Assembly: GCA_902792535.1 (NCBI GenBank)
Contig: CADAZU010000012.1
Span: 30,322 to 94,321 of the forward strand
Reading direction: 5' to 3'
Length of the DNA stretch: 64,000 nt
Source: an uncultured Bacteroidales bacterium
Lineage (GTDB): Bacteria > Bacteroidota > Bacteroidia > Bacteroidales > Paludibacteraceae
Every line of letters starts with the position of its first letter. Position 1 is the first letter of the stretch. Below are positions 44,475-53,153 of this stretch, piece after piece. The notes beneath the pieces were generated by a model. That model was not told where the DNA came from. It saw only the letters and a list, made by a program, of their open reading frames with translations, and searched no databases. The position numbers were made by a program, and so were the translations under genes.

Positions 44475-44898
44475 ATGAATGAAAGAGAGCGTATTGATGC
44501 GGTTAGAAAATCGATGAATTTGTCCGCACGGCAGTTTGAGAAAATCGATGAATTTGTCCGCACGGCAGTTTGCACAAGAAATTCACGTACGTCCCGGAAC
44601 AATCAGTAATATGATGGCTGGACGCAATAATCCCAGTCTGGATGTTATGCGGCGTATTATGGAGCGCTATCCCACGCTGAATCCGGAATGGCTCATTCTC
44701 GGCGTGGGAGAGATGTGGCGCACGGCTCCGGGGCAAGAAGCAGGCTTGTTTGATAGCTTGGCACCTGAGGGAAGAAAAGCTGTTGTACATAGTACAACAA
44801 AAGAAGAGCCGCAGGCTCCTGCAGCTCCTCCTAAACAGATTCGGAATATCGTCGTCTATTATACGGACGGCACGTATGAAGAGTTTCTACGGAACTAA
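44475..44898 (+). pseudogene. XRE-family regulator interrupted by a 34-bp tandem duplication
   Basis: With one copy of the repeat the gene reads MNERERIDAVRKSMNLSARQ, then FAQEIHVRPGTISNMMAGRN, a clear HTH domain, and ends VYYTDGTYEEFLRN (about 129 aa). The 34-bp unit is duplicated (44505-44572), which shifts the frame and stops the first reading at 44609. An ATG inside the second copy (44548) could start a 116-residue product lacking the first helix. Either a reversible on/off state or a sequencing or assembly error. Confidence 0.7.
44505..44572 (+). repeat. Perfect 34-bp tandem duplication
   Basis: Two identical 34-bp units, 44505-44538 and 44539-44572, each starting AGAAAATCGATG and ending CGGCAGTTTG. 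The length is not a multiple of three. Confidence 0.95.
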
Positions 44899-44917
44899 AA
44901 CTCCGCAAAACACAAAA

Positions 44918-44940
44918 GAAGCGCCCTATTGGAGCGCTTC
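44918..44940. terminator. Shared terminator between the XRE gene and lon
   Basis: GAAGCGC (44918-44924) and GCGCTTC (44934-44940), with A and T runs on either side, fit a bidirectional terminator. It includes the last codons of lon. Confidence 0.75.
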
Positions 44941-47313
44941 TTTTAGTACCTCGCTGATGTCATGCACGTAGTGCAGGTTCAGACCGTTGAGATAAATCGG
45001 TGCAATCTCTGCTACATCCTTGCGATTTTCTTCACATAGAATAATATCCGTTATTCCTGCTCGTTTTGCAGCGAGCAGTTTTTCTTTCACTCCGCCGATC
45101 GGCAGCACTTTGCCGCGCAGCGTCATTTCTCCGGTCATAGCGATACGAGGTTTGACAAGACGTTTGGTAAATGCACTCACAAGCGCCGTAGTCATCGTGA
45201 TTCCCGCAGACGGACCATCCTTGGGAATAGCGCCTTCCGGCACATGAATATGTACGGATGTCGTCTCGAAAAGCTCAGGATTGATACCTAACTCCTCTGC
45301 GTGCGCTTTGACGTAGCCTAGTGCCAGCGTGGCGCTCTCTTTCATCACGTCGCCTAAGTTACCTGTCAGCGTCAGAGTCGGATTCTTCGACGCAGAGAGG
45401 CTGGTCTCTATGAACAGGATCTCGCCGCCGACTTGTGTCCAAGCCAAACCGGTCACGACTCCAACATATTTGTTGGTCTCCCAACTGTCGCGGCTAAATC
45501 GCGCCTGACCGAGGTATTCTCGCACGTCATCCAGCGTCACAGTGACGTTGTATTCCTCGCCCAAAGCCAGTTTGGTATCGATCTTGCGGCAGATCGTCGC
45601 GATCTGTCGCTCCAACGAACGCACACCGGATTCACGGGTGTAATCATCGATAATATGACCGATAATATCCTTCTTGAATTTCAGTTGCGACGCCTTCAGA
45701 CCATGGTTTGCCAGTTCTTTCGGGATCAAATGCCGCTTGGCGATCTCCTCTTTCTCTTCCTGTAGGTATCCGGTCATCTCGATCAGTTCCATTCTATCCA
45801 GCAGCGGACGCGGAATGGTCTCCAGGCTGTTTGCAGTAGCAATGAAGAGCACCTTGCTCAGATCATAATCCACATCCAGATAATTGTCGTGGAAAGCGCT
45901 GTTCTGCTCCGGATCCAAAACCTCAAGCAGCGCAGACGTCGGATCGCCTTTGTAATCCGCCCCGATTTTGTCGATTTCATCGAGTACAAACACGGGGTTG
46001 GACGTCCCGCATTTCTTGATACTATCAATGATTCGACCGGGCAAAGCACCGATGTAAGTGCGCCTGTGTCCGCGAATCTCCGCTTCGTCGTGCAGACCGC
46101 CTAACGAGATACGCGCGTACTTGCGTCCAAGAGCCTCTGCGATGCTCTTTCCAAGACTCGTTTTGCCCACACCCGGAGGACCGTAAAGGCACAAAATCGG
46201 CGATTTCACCGGATGATTTTCTTTCTCTTTGGCGCTCCGAAGTCCTAACTGACGTTGTACCGCCAGATATTCCACAATCCGCTCTTTCACCTTGTCCAAA
46301 CCGTAATGATCGCGGTTCAGAACTTCCTGTGCGTGCTCCATGTCGTAATTATCCTCGGAATAAACGGACCAAGGCAGATCCAGCATCGTCTCCAAATAAT
46401 CCAGTTGGGTGGAGTAGTCCGGCGAGTGCATCGGCATGTGTTCCAAGCGTTGTAACTCACGCTGGAAGACATCTGCCACAGCCTGCGACCATTGTTTTTG
46501 TGCCGCACGGTCGCGCAGTTCTTGTAATTTCTGCGCACCGGTATCCGTGTCACCCAGGTCTTTTTTGATGGTCTCGATCTCTTGCTGCAGGAAATACTCG
46601 CGTTGCTGTTTGTCCATTTTCTCCATGGTCCGACGGCGAATATCTGCCTTGATATTCAGCATCTCCAGCTCTTTCTGAAGGGTTGCTAACAAAGCCGACG
46701 CGCGTTCGTCCAGCGAATCGATTCCCAGCAGTTCCTGCTTGTATTCAACGGGGAAATGGTAGATCGCGCATATATAATTCAGCAGCGACGGACTGCTTTT
46801 TATGTTCTTGATGGTGATCAGCGCACCGTTCGATTCCGCTTGCTCTTTTTCCTCCAGCAGCTTCATCACCACTTCCTTGATCGAATCCACTTTTACCTTG
46901 AATTCTTTGTTGCTGGCAAGTGGCATTTCCTCGTCGCAAACGGTCACGTTTGCGAGCAGGGTAGAAGACGAAGCCTTTTGAAAATCAACCGCTTGCACGC
47001 GATGTTCGCCTTCTAAGATTGCCATTACGGTATCCTGACCCATCTCCGGAACAGGAATGATCTGAAGCACATGTGCATACGTACCTAATTCAAATAAATC
47101 TTCCTTGCCTGACGGTTCAGAGGAATGTGGATCTTTCTGCGACAGAACGATAAGCGGTTTGTTGTTGCGTTCAGCAGCTCGTACCAGTTTCAAACTGTTC
47201 TTGCTGGAAACTGCTACCGGCATCATAATACCGGGGAAGAGTACCGATTTTTTTATCGGCAGCACTTCAATCCAGCTTTCTTCAATTTCTTTTATCTCTT
47301 TTGTCTTTTTCAT
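44926..47313 (-). CDS. lon: ATP-dependent protease Lon
   Basis: A 795-aa Lon: N-terminal substrate-binding domain (VLPIKKSVLFPGIMMPV), AAA+ domain with Walker A GPPGVGKTS and LGGLHDEAEIRGHRRTY, and a Ser/Lys protease domain with catalytic S702 in PKDGPSAG. Degrades misfolded and regulatory proteins. It follows the PfkB kinase gene by 31 bp. Confidence 0.97.
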   Translation of the reverse strand: MKKTKEIKEIEESWIEVLPIKKSVLFPGIMMPVAVSSKNSLKLVRAAERNNKPLIVLSQKDPHSSEPSGKEDLFELGTYAHVLQIIPVPEMGQDTVMAILEGEHRVQAVDFQKASSSTLLANVTVCDEEMPLASNKEFKVKVDSIKEVVMKLLEEKEQAESNGALITIKNIKSSPSLLNYICAIYHFPVEYKQELLGIDSLDERASALLATLQKELEMLNIKADIRRRTMEKMDKQQREYFLQQEIETIKKDLGDTDTGAQKLQELRDRAAQKQWSQAVADVFQRELQRLEHMPMHSPDYSTQLDYLETMLDLPWSVYSEDNYDMEHAQEVLNRDHYGLDKVKERIVEYLAVQRQLGLRSAKEKENHPVKSPILCLYGPPGVGKTSLGKSIAEALGRKYARISLGGLHDEAEIRGHRRTYIGALPGRIIDSIKKCGTSNPVFVLDEIDKIGADYKGDPTSALLEVLDPEQNSAFHDNYLDVDYDLSKVLFIATANSLETIPRPLLDRMELIEMTGYLQEEKEEIAKRHLIPKELANHGLKASQLKFKKDIIGHIIDDYTRESGVRSLERQIATICRKIDTKLALGEEYNVTVTLDDVREYLGQARFSRDSWETNKYVGVVTGLAWTQVGGEILFIETSLSASKNPTLTLTGNLGDVMKESATLALGYVKAHAEELGINPELFETTSVHIHVPEGAIPKDGPSAGITMTTALVSAFTKRLVKPRIAMTGEMTLRGKVLPIGGVKEKLLAAKRAGITDIILCEENRKDVAEIAPIYLNGLNLHYVHDISEVLKEALQ

Positions 47314-47344
47314 ATATGCTATTTTACATAATCGCGATTAGGTT

Positions 47345-48253
47345 TCAGACTGAGCCATTTCTTTCTAAAGCCAGATTTCTGACCAATTCATCGCTGATAT
47401 TATTGCCGATTTGCTGGCAGACATCCTGGCTCCAGCGTTGCGCCATTTTAACTCGGCTCTTTTGATCTTTGACACCTTGCAGCAACGCATAAATATATCC
47501 GGCGTTGAAATTATCTCCGGCTCCAACGGTACTAATCGTTTCTATGGTTTTGACCTCAAAAGTCTCGATTTCATCGGCATTAAATATCCGGATTTCCTTG
47601 GATCCATCGGTCAAAATCAACGTCCGGCAGAACGGTCTCACGCGTTCATATATCGCTTTGCCGTCGTTCAGCCCATACAGATTCACAAAATCCTCGATGG
47701 AACCGCGCACAATGTCCGCCAAACGCATGTTTTCCTCTATATTTGACATAACCTCCGGCAAATCGGCGATATGCGATTTTCGGAAATTGATGTCATAATA
47801 CAGCCATGCGCCGGCATTTTTTGCCTCATGCAGTAATCGGCTCACAACACTCCGAATCGCCGGATTGATCGAGAAAAACGAGCCGAAAAGCACCACGTCA
47901 TCCTTTGTAAATTCAGGCATTGGACCTTCCAGCGACACAGCCCTGTGATCCTTATAAAAGATATACTGCGCATCGTTGTTTTCGTCTAAAAATGCCAGTG
48001 TGATATGCGATTTCTCATTTGCATGGCGGCACACGTATGCCGTTGAAACGCCATTTTCTTGCATAAATCGGCAGATCATATCACCTATATGGTCTCCGCC
48101 GACGTCGGTCACCATCGCGCAGGGCACCCCTGCCCTACCCAATGACACGATACTGTTGTACGTCGAGCCGCCGGGAACGGCTTTCTGAGGCTGGTCATTC
48201 TTAAAAAGAATGTCCAACACCGTCTCGCCTATACCGATCACCCGCTTGCTCAT
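47345..48253 (-). CDS. PfkB-family sugar kinase
   Basis: A 302-aa ribokinase-type enzyme: GETVLDILF near the start, GGSTYNSIVSLGRAG, and the catalytic TVGAGDNFNAGY anion-hole motif. Probably a fructokinase-type enzyme; substrate not determinable from sequence alone. Probably cotranscribed with lon. Confidence 0.88.
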   Translation of the reverse strand: MSKRVIGIGETVLDILFKNDQPQKAVPGGSTYNSIVSLGRAGVPCAMVTDVGGDHIGDMICRFMQENGVSTAYVCRHANEKSHITLAFLDENNDAQYIFYKDHRAVSLEGPMPEFTKDDVVLFGSFFSINPAIRSVVSRLLHEAKNAGAWLYYDINFRKSHIADLPEVMSNIEENMRLADIVRGSIEDFVNLYGLNDGKAIYERVRPFCRTLILTDGSKEIRIFNADEIETFEVKTIETISTVGAGDNFNAGYIYALLQGVKDQKSRVKMAQRWSQDVCQQIGNNISDELVRNLALERNGSV

Positions 48254-48280
48254 AATGAATTATACGTTCAATAATCGCTG

Positions 48281-48311
48281 CAAAATTACTACATTTTTTT
48301 GAGATGTGCAA
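48281..48311 (-). promoter_or_regulatory. Promoter of the PfkB-lon operon
   Basis: Minus-strand TAATTTTG (48281-48288), 20-bp spacer and TTG (48309-48311) within TTGCACATCTCA. Confidence 0.7.
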
Positions 48312-48389
48312 GTTTTGAACGTTTTTTTTATATAGGAGGTGGAAGATTGGCTTTCCGAGGGGCGGGGTTTGGGGATGCGAATGTGTCGC

Positions 48390-48458
48390 CACCGTATTAG
48401 CGCGGTTGTAGGAAGGGATGATAGTTGAGATTAATGGTCGTTTTTGTACTGATGTCAT
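48390..48458 (-). pseudogene. 5' remnant of a family 2 glycosyltransferase gene
   Basis: The minus strand reads MTSVQKRPLISTIIPSYNRA before losing similarity after about 23 codons. LISTIIPSYNRA is a classic GT2 N-terminus. The first 25 nt including the start match the start of the WbsX gene at 57223. The rest of the gene is missing. Confidence 0.6.
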
Positions 48459-48514
48459 ATATCGTATATTCTTTTGTTTACATTTTGTTTGATATGTATT
48501 CCTATTGAAAAAAA

Positions 48515-48588
48515 GCGATTTTACGCATATTTTAAAAAATAAATTTTGCGATTTTACGCATATTCCTTAAAATAAATTTTGCGATTTC
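48515..48588. repeat. 33-bp tandem repeat before an orphan promoter
   Basis: GCGATTTTACGCATATT recurs 33 bp later and GCGATTT a further 33 bp on (48515, 48548, 48581). The units are AT-rich and end in AAATTTT. Confidence 0.8.
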
Positions 48589-48600
48589 AAAAAAAAGTGG

Positions 48601-48608
48601 TATCTTTG
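48601..48608 (+). promoter_or_regulatory. Orphan promoter -7 box
   Basis: TATCTTTG followed by GCAGCG, as at true promoters in this window. The downstream ~450 bp has no convincing ORF, so it may drive a noncoding RNA or be a remnant. The gap 48459-48960 otherwise holds only repeats and an AGATTTGG/CCAAATCT hairpin near 48858-48882. Confidence 0.5.
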
Positions 48609-48769
48609 CAGCGAAATTTGACTTTTGCGATCCGCAAACATGAGTATCGTTTGACTTTTCCAATCGACATAATATACTAATTATTGACTTATTGATTTAC
48701 ATTTTGTAGGGTTGCCAACGTGACCGATTATTAAGATTCGGGCAGACACGTCAGGCTTACTACCCGGCG

Positions 48770-48802
48770 TACGAGAGACATACGAGACACCTACGAGACG
48801 AT
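48770..48802. repeat. Three tandem 11-bp repeats
   Basis: TACGAGAGACA, TACGAGACACC, TACGAGACGAT. Confidence 0.8.
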
Positions 48803-48960
48803 AGAAGCCCTAAAATCGCCCTTTTTCGTCCCTCAAAAGTTTCCTATTTTTAAGATTTGGCGGTTATACCCAAATCTGCCCAAGAGCAGCGCGACGTCAG
48901 CGCAGCCTCTGCCGCCCGAACCGATTTTGAAACGAACTTAAAAAGTTCCTGTTGTTAAGA

Positions 48961-49041
48961 AAAAAAATGACATGACCGTTCTGACCGGATTGACCGTTTG
49001 GGGTGAAACGGTCAAAAAGGTCAAAACGGTCATAACAAAAA
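48961..49041 (+). repeat. 3x9-bp inverted hairpin element, left copy
   Basis: TGACCGTTC, TGACCGGAT, TGACCGTTT (48973-48999), loop GGGGTG, then AAACGGTCA, AAAAGGTCA, AAACGGTCA (49006-49032). Flanked by A8TGACA on the left and AACAAAAAA on the right. An inverted copy lies at 61690-61773. Confidence 0.85.
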
Positions 49042-49129
49042 ATTATATTCGGCTGTCGACGAATTTAGGATGAGTGTAAACTATTTCAGGAAAGGAAAAT
49101 TCGCTTATTTTTCATGCAATTATGTTTTC

Positions 49130-49348
49130 TTACCTTATTGTATCTCGTTCCTCCTCATGTATCCGTTTGCGCTCCACGCGGTTGCGCTTCATTTGTTGGT
49201 AATAGACAAAGCCAGCCATCGGATGATGCCATTCGGCAGCGGCTTCATCTTCTATTTTTTCCAATTCCGCATCTTCCTCCCTGCGGAGTTTGATTTCCAG
49301 ACACCAGAAACGAATGTCAGAGATTAGTCGTTTTGTGTATTTGAACAT
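49130..49348 (-). CDS. Small charged protein, uncertain
   Basis: A 72-aa minus-strand ORF (MFKYTKRLISDIRFWCLEIK, then REEDAELEKIEDE and QQMKRNRVERKR), very rich in Glu/Arg/Lys and probably helical. It lies 55 bp downstream of the glycosyltransferase gene. The opposing plus-strand ORF (49070-49327) looks less protein-like. Not recognised. Confidence 0.45.
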   Translation of the reverse strand: MFKYTKRLISDIRFWCLEIKLRREEDAELEKIEDEAAAEWHHPMAGFVYYQQMKRNRVERKRIHEEERDTIR

Positions 49349-49403
49349 AACGGATATATGTTAATTTGTTTTTAATGCTTTATGAACTTTCGTAGTGCTC
49401 TGT

Positions 49404-50360
49404 CTATCGCTCGCACACAGATATTGTCCTTATAAGGTTGCGTAAGATCCAAATATTGATGAACCAAACGCACATACCATGGACGCGGATCTTGTATATG
49501 ATAATATTCCATAAACTCCGGTGCTCGTCCAATTCCACATTATTCCATAGACTCCAGCCGTCCTTCTCCGTGGTATAAATCCACTCTTCCGGCAAATCGA
49601 ACTGCTCCGCCGGATAAGCATTACTGCCGATATAATTTCGCCCCATGGTATATGGCGGACGGTGGTTCACCTGCCAATCGACAAACATATAGAACCGCTC
49701 TTTGGCACGCACTCTGTTCAGGGGAGCGGGACCAAGATGCAGCACGCGGAAATCCTTGACATGGGTCATGTCATGTTCGTCTAACGGATAAGGAATCCGC
49801 ATCGAGTGCATTTCCCGTACGTAGTTTCCGTGCGGCTCTACCCCATCATCGTGAAAGAGCCATGGATACGGATCGCGATTATTATAATAATGCTTCTTGT
49901 CATGCGTCAACTGCGCCCAATGAAACCAAAAGACCGCACCGGGTTTGGAATGCATAATCTTCTCCCAATCTTCTGTATCAAAGGCATTTGCTGCCAATAT
50001 CTCATCGGCATCCAGTCCCCAGAGAAGCGTATCGCGTCCGGCTGCCACTTCACGCGCCTTGGCAACCAATATCCGTTGCCGCTCCGCCTCGTTAAACTCC
50101 GTATTAGGGTTGTCAATGAGAATCACCTCAGAACGCTTGACATCATTCTCATCATTAAGCGAACTTGTGAGCTGTCTTTTATCTTTCGACCTTTGACTAA
50201 GCGCAGCATACTGCGCGACAATCTCTCGCGTCCCGTCCGTTGAAAACTGATCGCATATAATCACATAATCCGCCCACCGTGTAGTGGATTCCAAGAACGC
50301 CCGTATCACCCACGCCTCATTGCGTGTCGGCGTCATTACGATGTGAATTGGTTGACTCAT
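49404..50360 (-). CDS. Glycosyltransferase (GT2-like)
   Basis: A 318-aa protein whose N-terminus MSQPIHIVMTPTRNEAWVIR and YVIICDQFSTDGTREIVAQY match GT-A-fold glycosyltransferases; LLWGLDADEIL provides the DxD-type motif. Likely adds a sugar in surface-glycan synthesis. Its 5' 57 bp are duplicated at 52084-52143, next to the acyltransferase gene it probably once followed. Confidence 0.8.
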   Translation of the reverse strand: MSQPIHIVMTPTRNEAWVIRAFLESTTRWADYVIICDQFSTDGTREIVAQYAALSQRSKDKRQLTSSLNDENDVKRSEVILIDNPNTEFNEAERQRILVAKAREVAAGRDTLLWGLDADEILAANAFDTEDWEKIMHSKPGAVFWFHWAQLTHDKKHYYNNRDPYPWLFHDDGVEPHGNYVREMHSMRIPYPLDEHDMTHVKDFRVLHLGPAPLNRVRAKERFYMFVDWQVNHRPPYTMGRNYIGSNAYPAEQFDLPEEWIYTTEKDGWSLWNNVELDEHRSLWNIIIYKIRVHGMCVWFINIWILRNLIRTISVCER

Positions 50361-50549
50361 ATATATATTCGTTTTATTTCAAACTATACTCAGTACTCTT
50401 CCTTGAGTAATAGTGACAGACAAATTTCCGTCTATAGTGAATTGATAGATTCTTTATCAAATCTCATATTTTTGATATACATTTGGTACGGTATTAAGTC
50501 GATTTTTCTATTATATAGCATTATTTCATACCAAATCTCACTTTTTTCT

Positions 50550-50580
50550 TGCACATTTGGTAAATTATTTGTACCTTTGC
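50550..50580 (+). promoter_or_regulatory. Promoter of the first AAA/DUF4143 gene
   Basis: TTG (50550-50552, in TTGCACAT), 20-bp spacer, TACCTTTG (50573-50580). Confidence 0.75.
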
Positions 50581-50610
50581 GCCGAAAAAGTGTAAAGTTG
50601 CAGCCAAAAG

Positions 50611-50661
50611 TCGCCCGATAAAATGCAAACAACGCGCTTTTTCTCGCCCGATAAAATGCAA
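50611..50661. repeat. 18-bp direct repeat in the AAA leader
   Basis: TCGCCCGATAAAATGCAA at 50611-50628 and 50644-50661, a 33-bp step, within the 100-nt leader before ATG 50682. Confidence 0.85.
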
Positions 50662-50681
50662 CTAACTAATAAACCGATATT

Positions 50682-52010
50682 ATGTTCAAACGTAAAATTG
50701 AAGAGGTATTACTCAACTGGAAAAACAACCCTCGCCATAAACCTCTTGTGATTAAGGGAGTCCGGCAGTGCGGCAAGACCAGCTCTGTTAAGCAGTTTGC
50801 ACAGCAGCACTATGAGAATGTCGTGTACCTCGATTTTCGTGAGGATCCTAAACTCATTCCTCTTTTCGACGATTCTCTAAACGTGGACTATCTGACGATG
50901 GCTCTTACCGCTGCTATCCCCGGATCACATTTTGTACCAAGTAAAACGTGCCTCATATTGGATGAGATACAAGATTGTCCACGTGCTCGCGGGGCTCTGA
51001 AATTCTTCTGTATGGACGGACGATATGATGTTATCTGTACTGGTTCCCTCTTAGGAGTAAACGGGTATCAAACGCCCGAACAAAAGAAACGCTCCGAGTT
51101 GTCGTCTATTCCTGTTGGGTTTGAAGATATTCGTGAAATGTACCCGATGGACTTCGAGGAATGGCTTTGGGCAAATGGCATTAATGATGATGTAACTCAG
51201 TATTTGCGTGGCCAATTGGAGAACGAACAACCCGTCGCCCAAGGTATTCACTTGCGTTTACGTCAGTTGCTACTTGAGTATGTCATTGTCGGCGGTATGC
51301 CGGAAGCTGTTCAAACATTCCTTCTTACTCATGATGTCAACGAACTCAAAAGAGTACAACGTGCTATCATAGATGAATATAAGGGTGATATGATCAAGTA
51401 TGCACGTTCGGAAGACAAATCCCGCATTCGGGAGTGTTTTGAATCTATTCCTCGCCAGTTGGCGCGAGAGAACAAGAAATTCACCTATTCGCTGGTACGC
51501 TCAGGCGGACGAAGTAAGGAGTACGCCGGCAGTCTGCAATGGATTGAGGATGCAGGGATTATTCATCGTTGTTACAACTTGCAAATCACCGAGTTACCTT
51601 TGGACGGAAATGCTATACAAGATCATTTCAAAGTATATATGGCAGACACAGGACTCTTTATAAGTATGTTGGACGAGCATACCCAGTCGGACATTCTCCG
51701 TGGCAATCTTTTGAGTTACAAAGGGGCTATCTTCGAGAACTTAATGGCTGATTTCTTAGGTAAGAAAGGATATAAACTATATTTCTATCACAAACCGGAT
51801 AGCATTGAACTCGATTTCCTAATGAGATACCATGATGAATGTACCGTAATTGAATGCAAAGCTACTACAGGTAATGCCAAATCTTTAAAGACTGTATTGA
51901 ACCATCCTGAAAAATATCATGTCTTCCATGCTCTAAAGTTCGGAGATTATAATATTGGTAGGAATGGAGCAATACTGACTTTACCATTTTATATGGCTTA
52001 TCTCTTATAG
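50682..52010 (+). CDS. AAA ATPase with DUF4143 domain
   Basis: A 442-aa P-loop protein: Walker A VIKGVRQCGKTSS (~residue 24), Walker B CLILDEIQD and the DUF4143 C-terminal domain, which includes a nuclease-like element (DSIELDFLMRYHDECTVIECK). Such ATPases are common, variably located accessory genes in Bacteroidales; function unknown. It interrupts the glycan operon in the opposite orientation and is bounded by duplicated glycosyltransferase 5' ends. Confidence 0.85.
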   Translation: MFKRKIEEVLLNWKNNPRHKPLVIKGVRQCGKTSSVKQFAQQHYENVVYLDFREDPKLIPLFDDSLNVDYLTMALTAAIPGSHFVPSKTCLILDEIQDCPRARGALKFFCMDGRYDVICTGSLLGVNGYQTPEQKKRSELSSIPVGFEDIREMYPMDFEEWLWANGINDDVTQYLRGQLENEQPVAQGIHLRLRQLLLEYVIVGGMPEAVQTFLLTHDVNELKRVQRAIIDEYKGDMIKYARSEDKSRIRECFESIPRQLARENKKFTYSLVRSGGRSKEYAGSLQWIEDAGIIHRCYNLQITELPLDGNAIQDHFKVYMADTGLFISMLDEHTQSDILRGNLLSYKGAIFENLMADFLGKKGYKLYFYHKPDSIELDFLMRYHDECTVIECKATTGNAKSLKTVLNHPEKYHVFHALKFGDYNIGRNGAILTLPFYMAYLL

Positions 52011-52047
52011 ATATTGTCTATCACTATGTCAAAGATCGCTTATTTAT

Positions 52048-52080
52048 GCAACCGGCTGCAACGTCGGTTGCTTTTATTCT
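52048..52080 (+). terminator. Terminator of the first AAA gene
   Basis: GCAACCG/CGGTTGC stem followed by TTTTATTCTTT. The sequence ATGTCAAAGATCG just upstream also precedes the terminator of the second AAA gene. Confidence 0.8.
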
Positions 52081-52083
52081 TTA

Positions 52084-52143
52084 TTATATCACCCACGCTT
52101 CATTGCGTGTCGGCGTCATTACGATATGGATTGGTTGGTTCAT
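52084..52143 (-). pseudogene. 5' remnant duplicated from the 50360 glycosyltransferase gene
   Basis: Minus-strand MNQPIHIVMTPTRNEAWVI followed directly by TAA. About 91% identical over 56 bp to the start of the gene at 50360. Its ATG overlaps the acyltransferase stop (ATGA), as expected for the ancestral operon junction. Confidence 0.8.
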
Positions 52144-53150
52144 ATAGTTATGAAATATTTAGTATACTTATTGGTTTGTAAAAGCCATGTCAATGCCATA
52201 CATACTAATAGAGTAGCTATTGGTAAGATGACGCGTAATGGATAACAGAAACCTATTATTTCTTTATATACTGTGGTGTGATTCAACAAAGAAATCACCG
52301 ATGATTGCATTAGGTATATCGGCAATGAGTTGCGTCCTACATAACTCCAGAAAGCATTTTCTTTCCATTCAATCTTTTGAAAAAGCAAGCACACTCCGGC
52401 AGTTGCCAATACGATAATAGGTGACCAATAGCCATACCAAACAATCTCATTTGTTGGAATCCATTTGTGAGAGATATTCAACTCAGCCAAGGGACCTTCC
52501 AAGAACACCCAGTTATATCCCCATTGCGCCAGCAGCAAAACCACTATTGTTAATCCGACATGCCATGCTTTCAGTTTTTCCGTATGGAGATGACCGTCCA
52601 ACAAAGCATACCCCAACACATAATACAAAACAGGATACCAATCCCAACCATATAACGGATTATAAAACTTTCCGATGATTATATCAAAGAACCTCGTCGT
52701 ACACAAAAACAATATGACTATTAAATAGTACATCCCCTTTTTATTATAGTGGATAAAATAGTATAATATTGGATTGAGTATATTCAAAAAGAACAATGTC
52801 CGCAAGAACCACAAATGTCCACAATAATTCATAGAGATACGCATGGCATTGCCGAATAGAGTATCGCCCCACCTATAAGCCCATTCTCCGCGCAATGTCA
52901 TTTCTAACGCGGTCACAATAAATGCCCATAAGAATAATACAAGTAGTAGTTTTATATTCTTCTTGAGCATGTCGCCAATGGAGTGTTCTTTGCGCAACAT
53001 CAAATACCCGTTTACCATAAAGAATAACGGTACGCATATGGAATACATACTTTTGAAAAACAAACTTTCAAAAGGGAAATAATAACAATGCAGTATGATG
53101 ACCAAACTAATTGCAAATGCCTTGATATAATCTATGTATGTTAGTCTCAT
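52140..53150 (-). CDS. Acyltransferase 3 family membrane protein (OafA-like)
   Basis: A 336-aa protein with about ten membrane segments; typical start RLTYIDYIKAFAISLVIILH (conserved catalytic-type His at the end of helix 1), FMVNGYLML and a GHLWFLRTLF motif. Likely O-acetylates or otherwise acylates the surface glycan. Its neighbours are the GT32 gene (3-bp gap) and, formerly, the 50360 glycosyltransferase gene. Confidence 0.85.
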   Translation of the reverse strand: MRLTYIDYIKAFAISLVIILHCYYFPFESLFFKSMYSICVPLFFMVNGYLMLRKEHSIGDMLKKNIKLLLVLFLWAFIVTALEMTLRGEWAYRWGDTLFGNAMRISMNYCGHLWFLRTLFFLNILNPILYYFIHYNKKGMYYLIVILFLCTTRFFDIIIGKFYNPLYGWDWYPVLYYVLGYALLDGHLHTEKLKAWHVGLTIVVLLLAQWGYNWVFLEGPLAELNISHKWIPTNEIVWYGYWSPIIVLATAGVCLLFQKIEWKENAFWSYVGRNSLPIYLMQSSVISLLNHTTVYKEIIGFCYPLRVILPIATLLVCMALTWLLQTNKYTKYFITI

Positions 53151-53153
53151 ATA

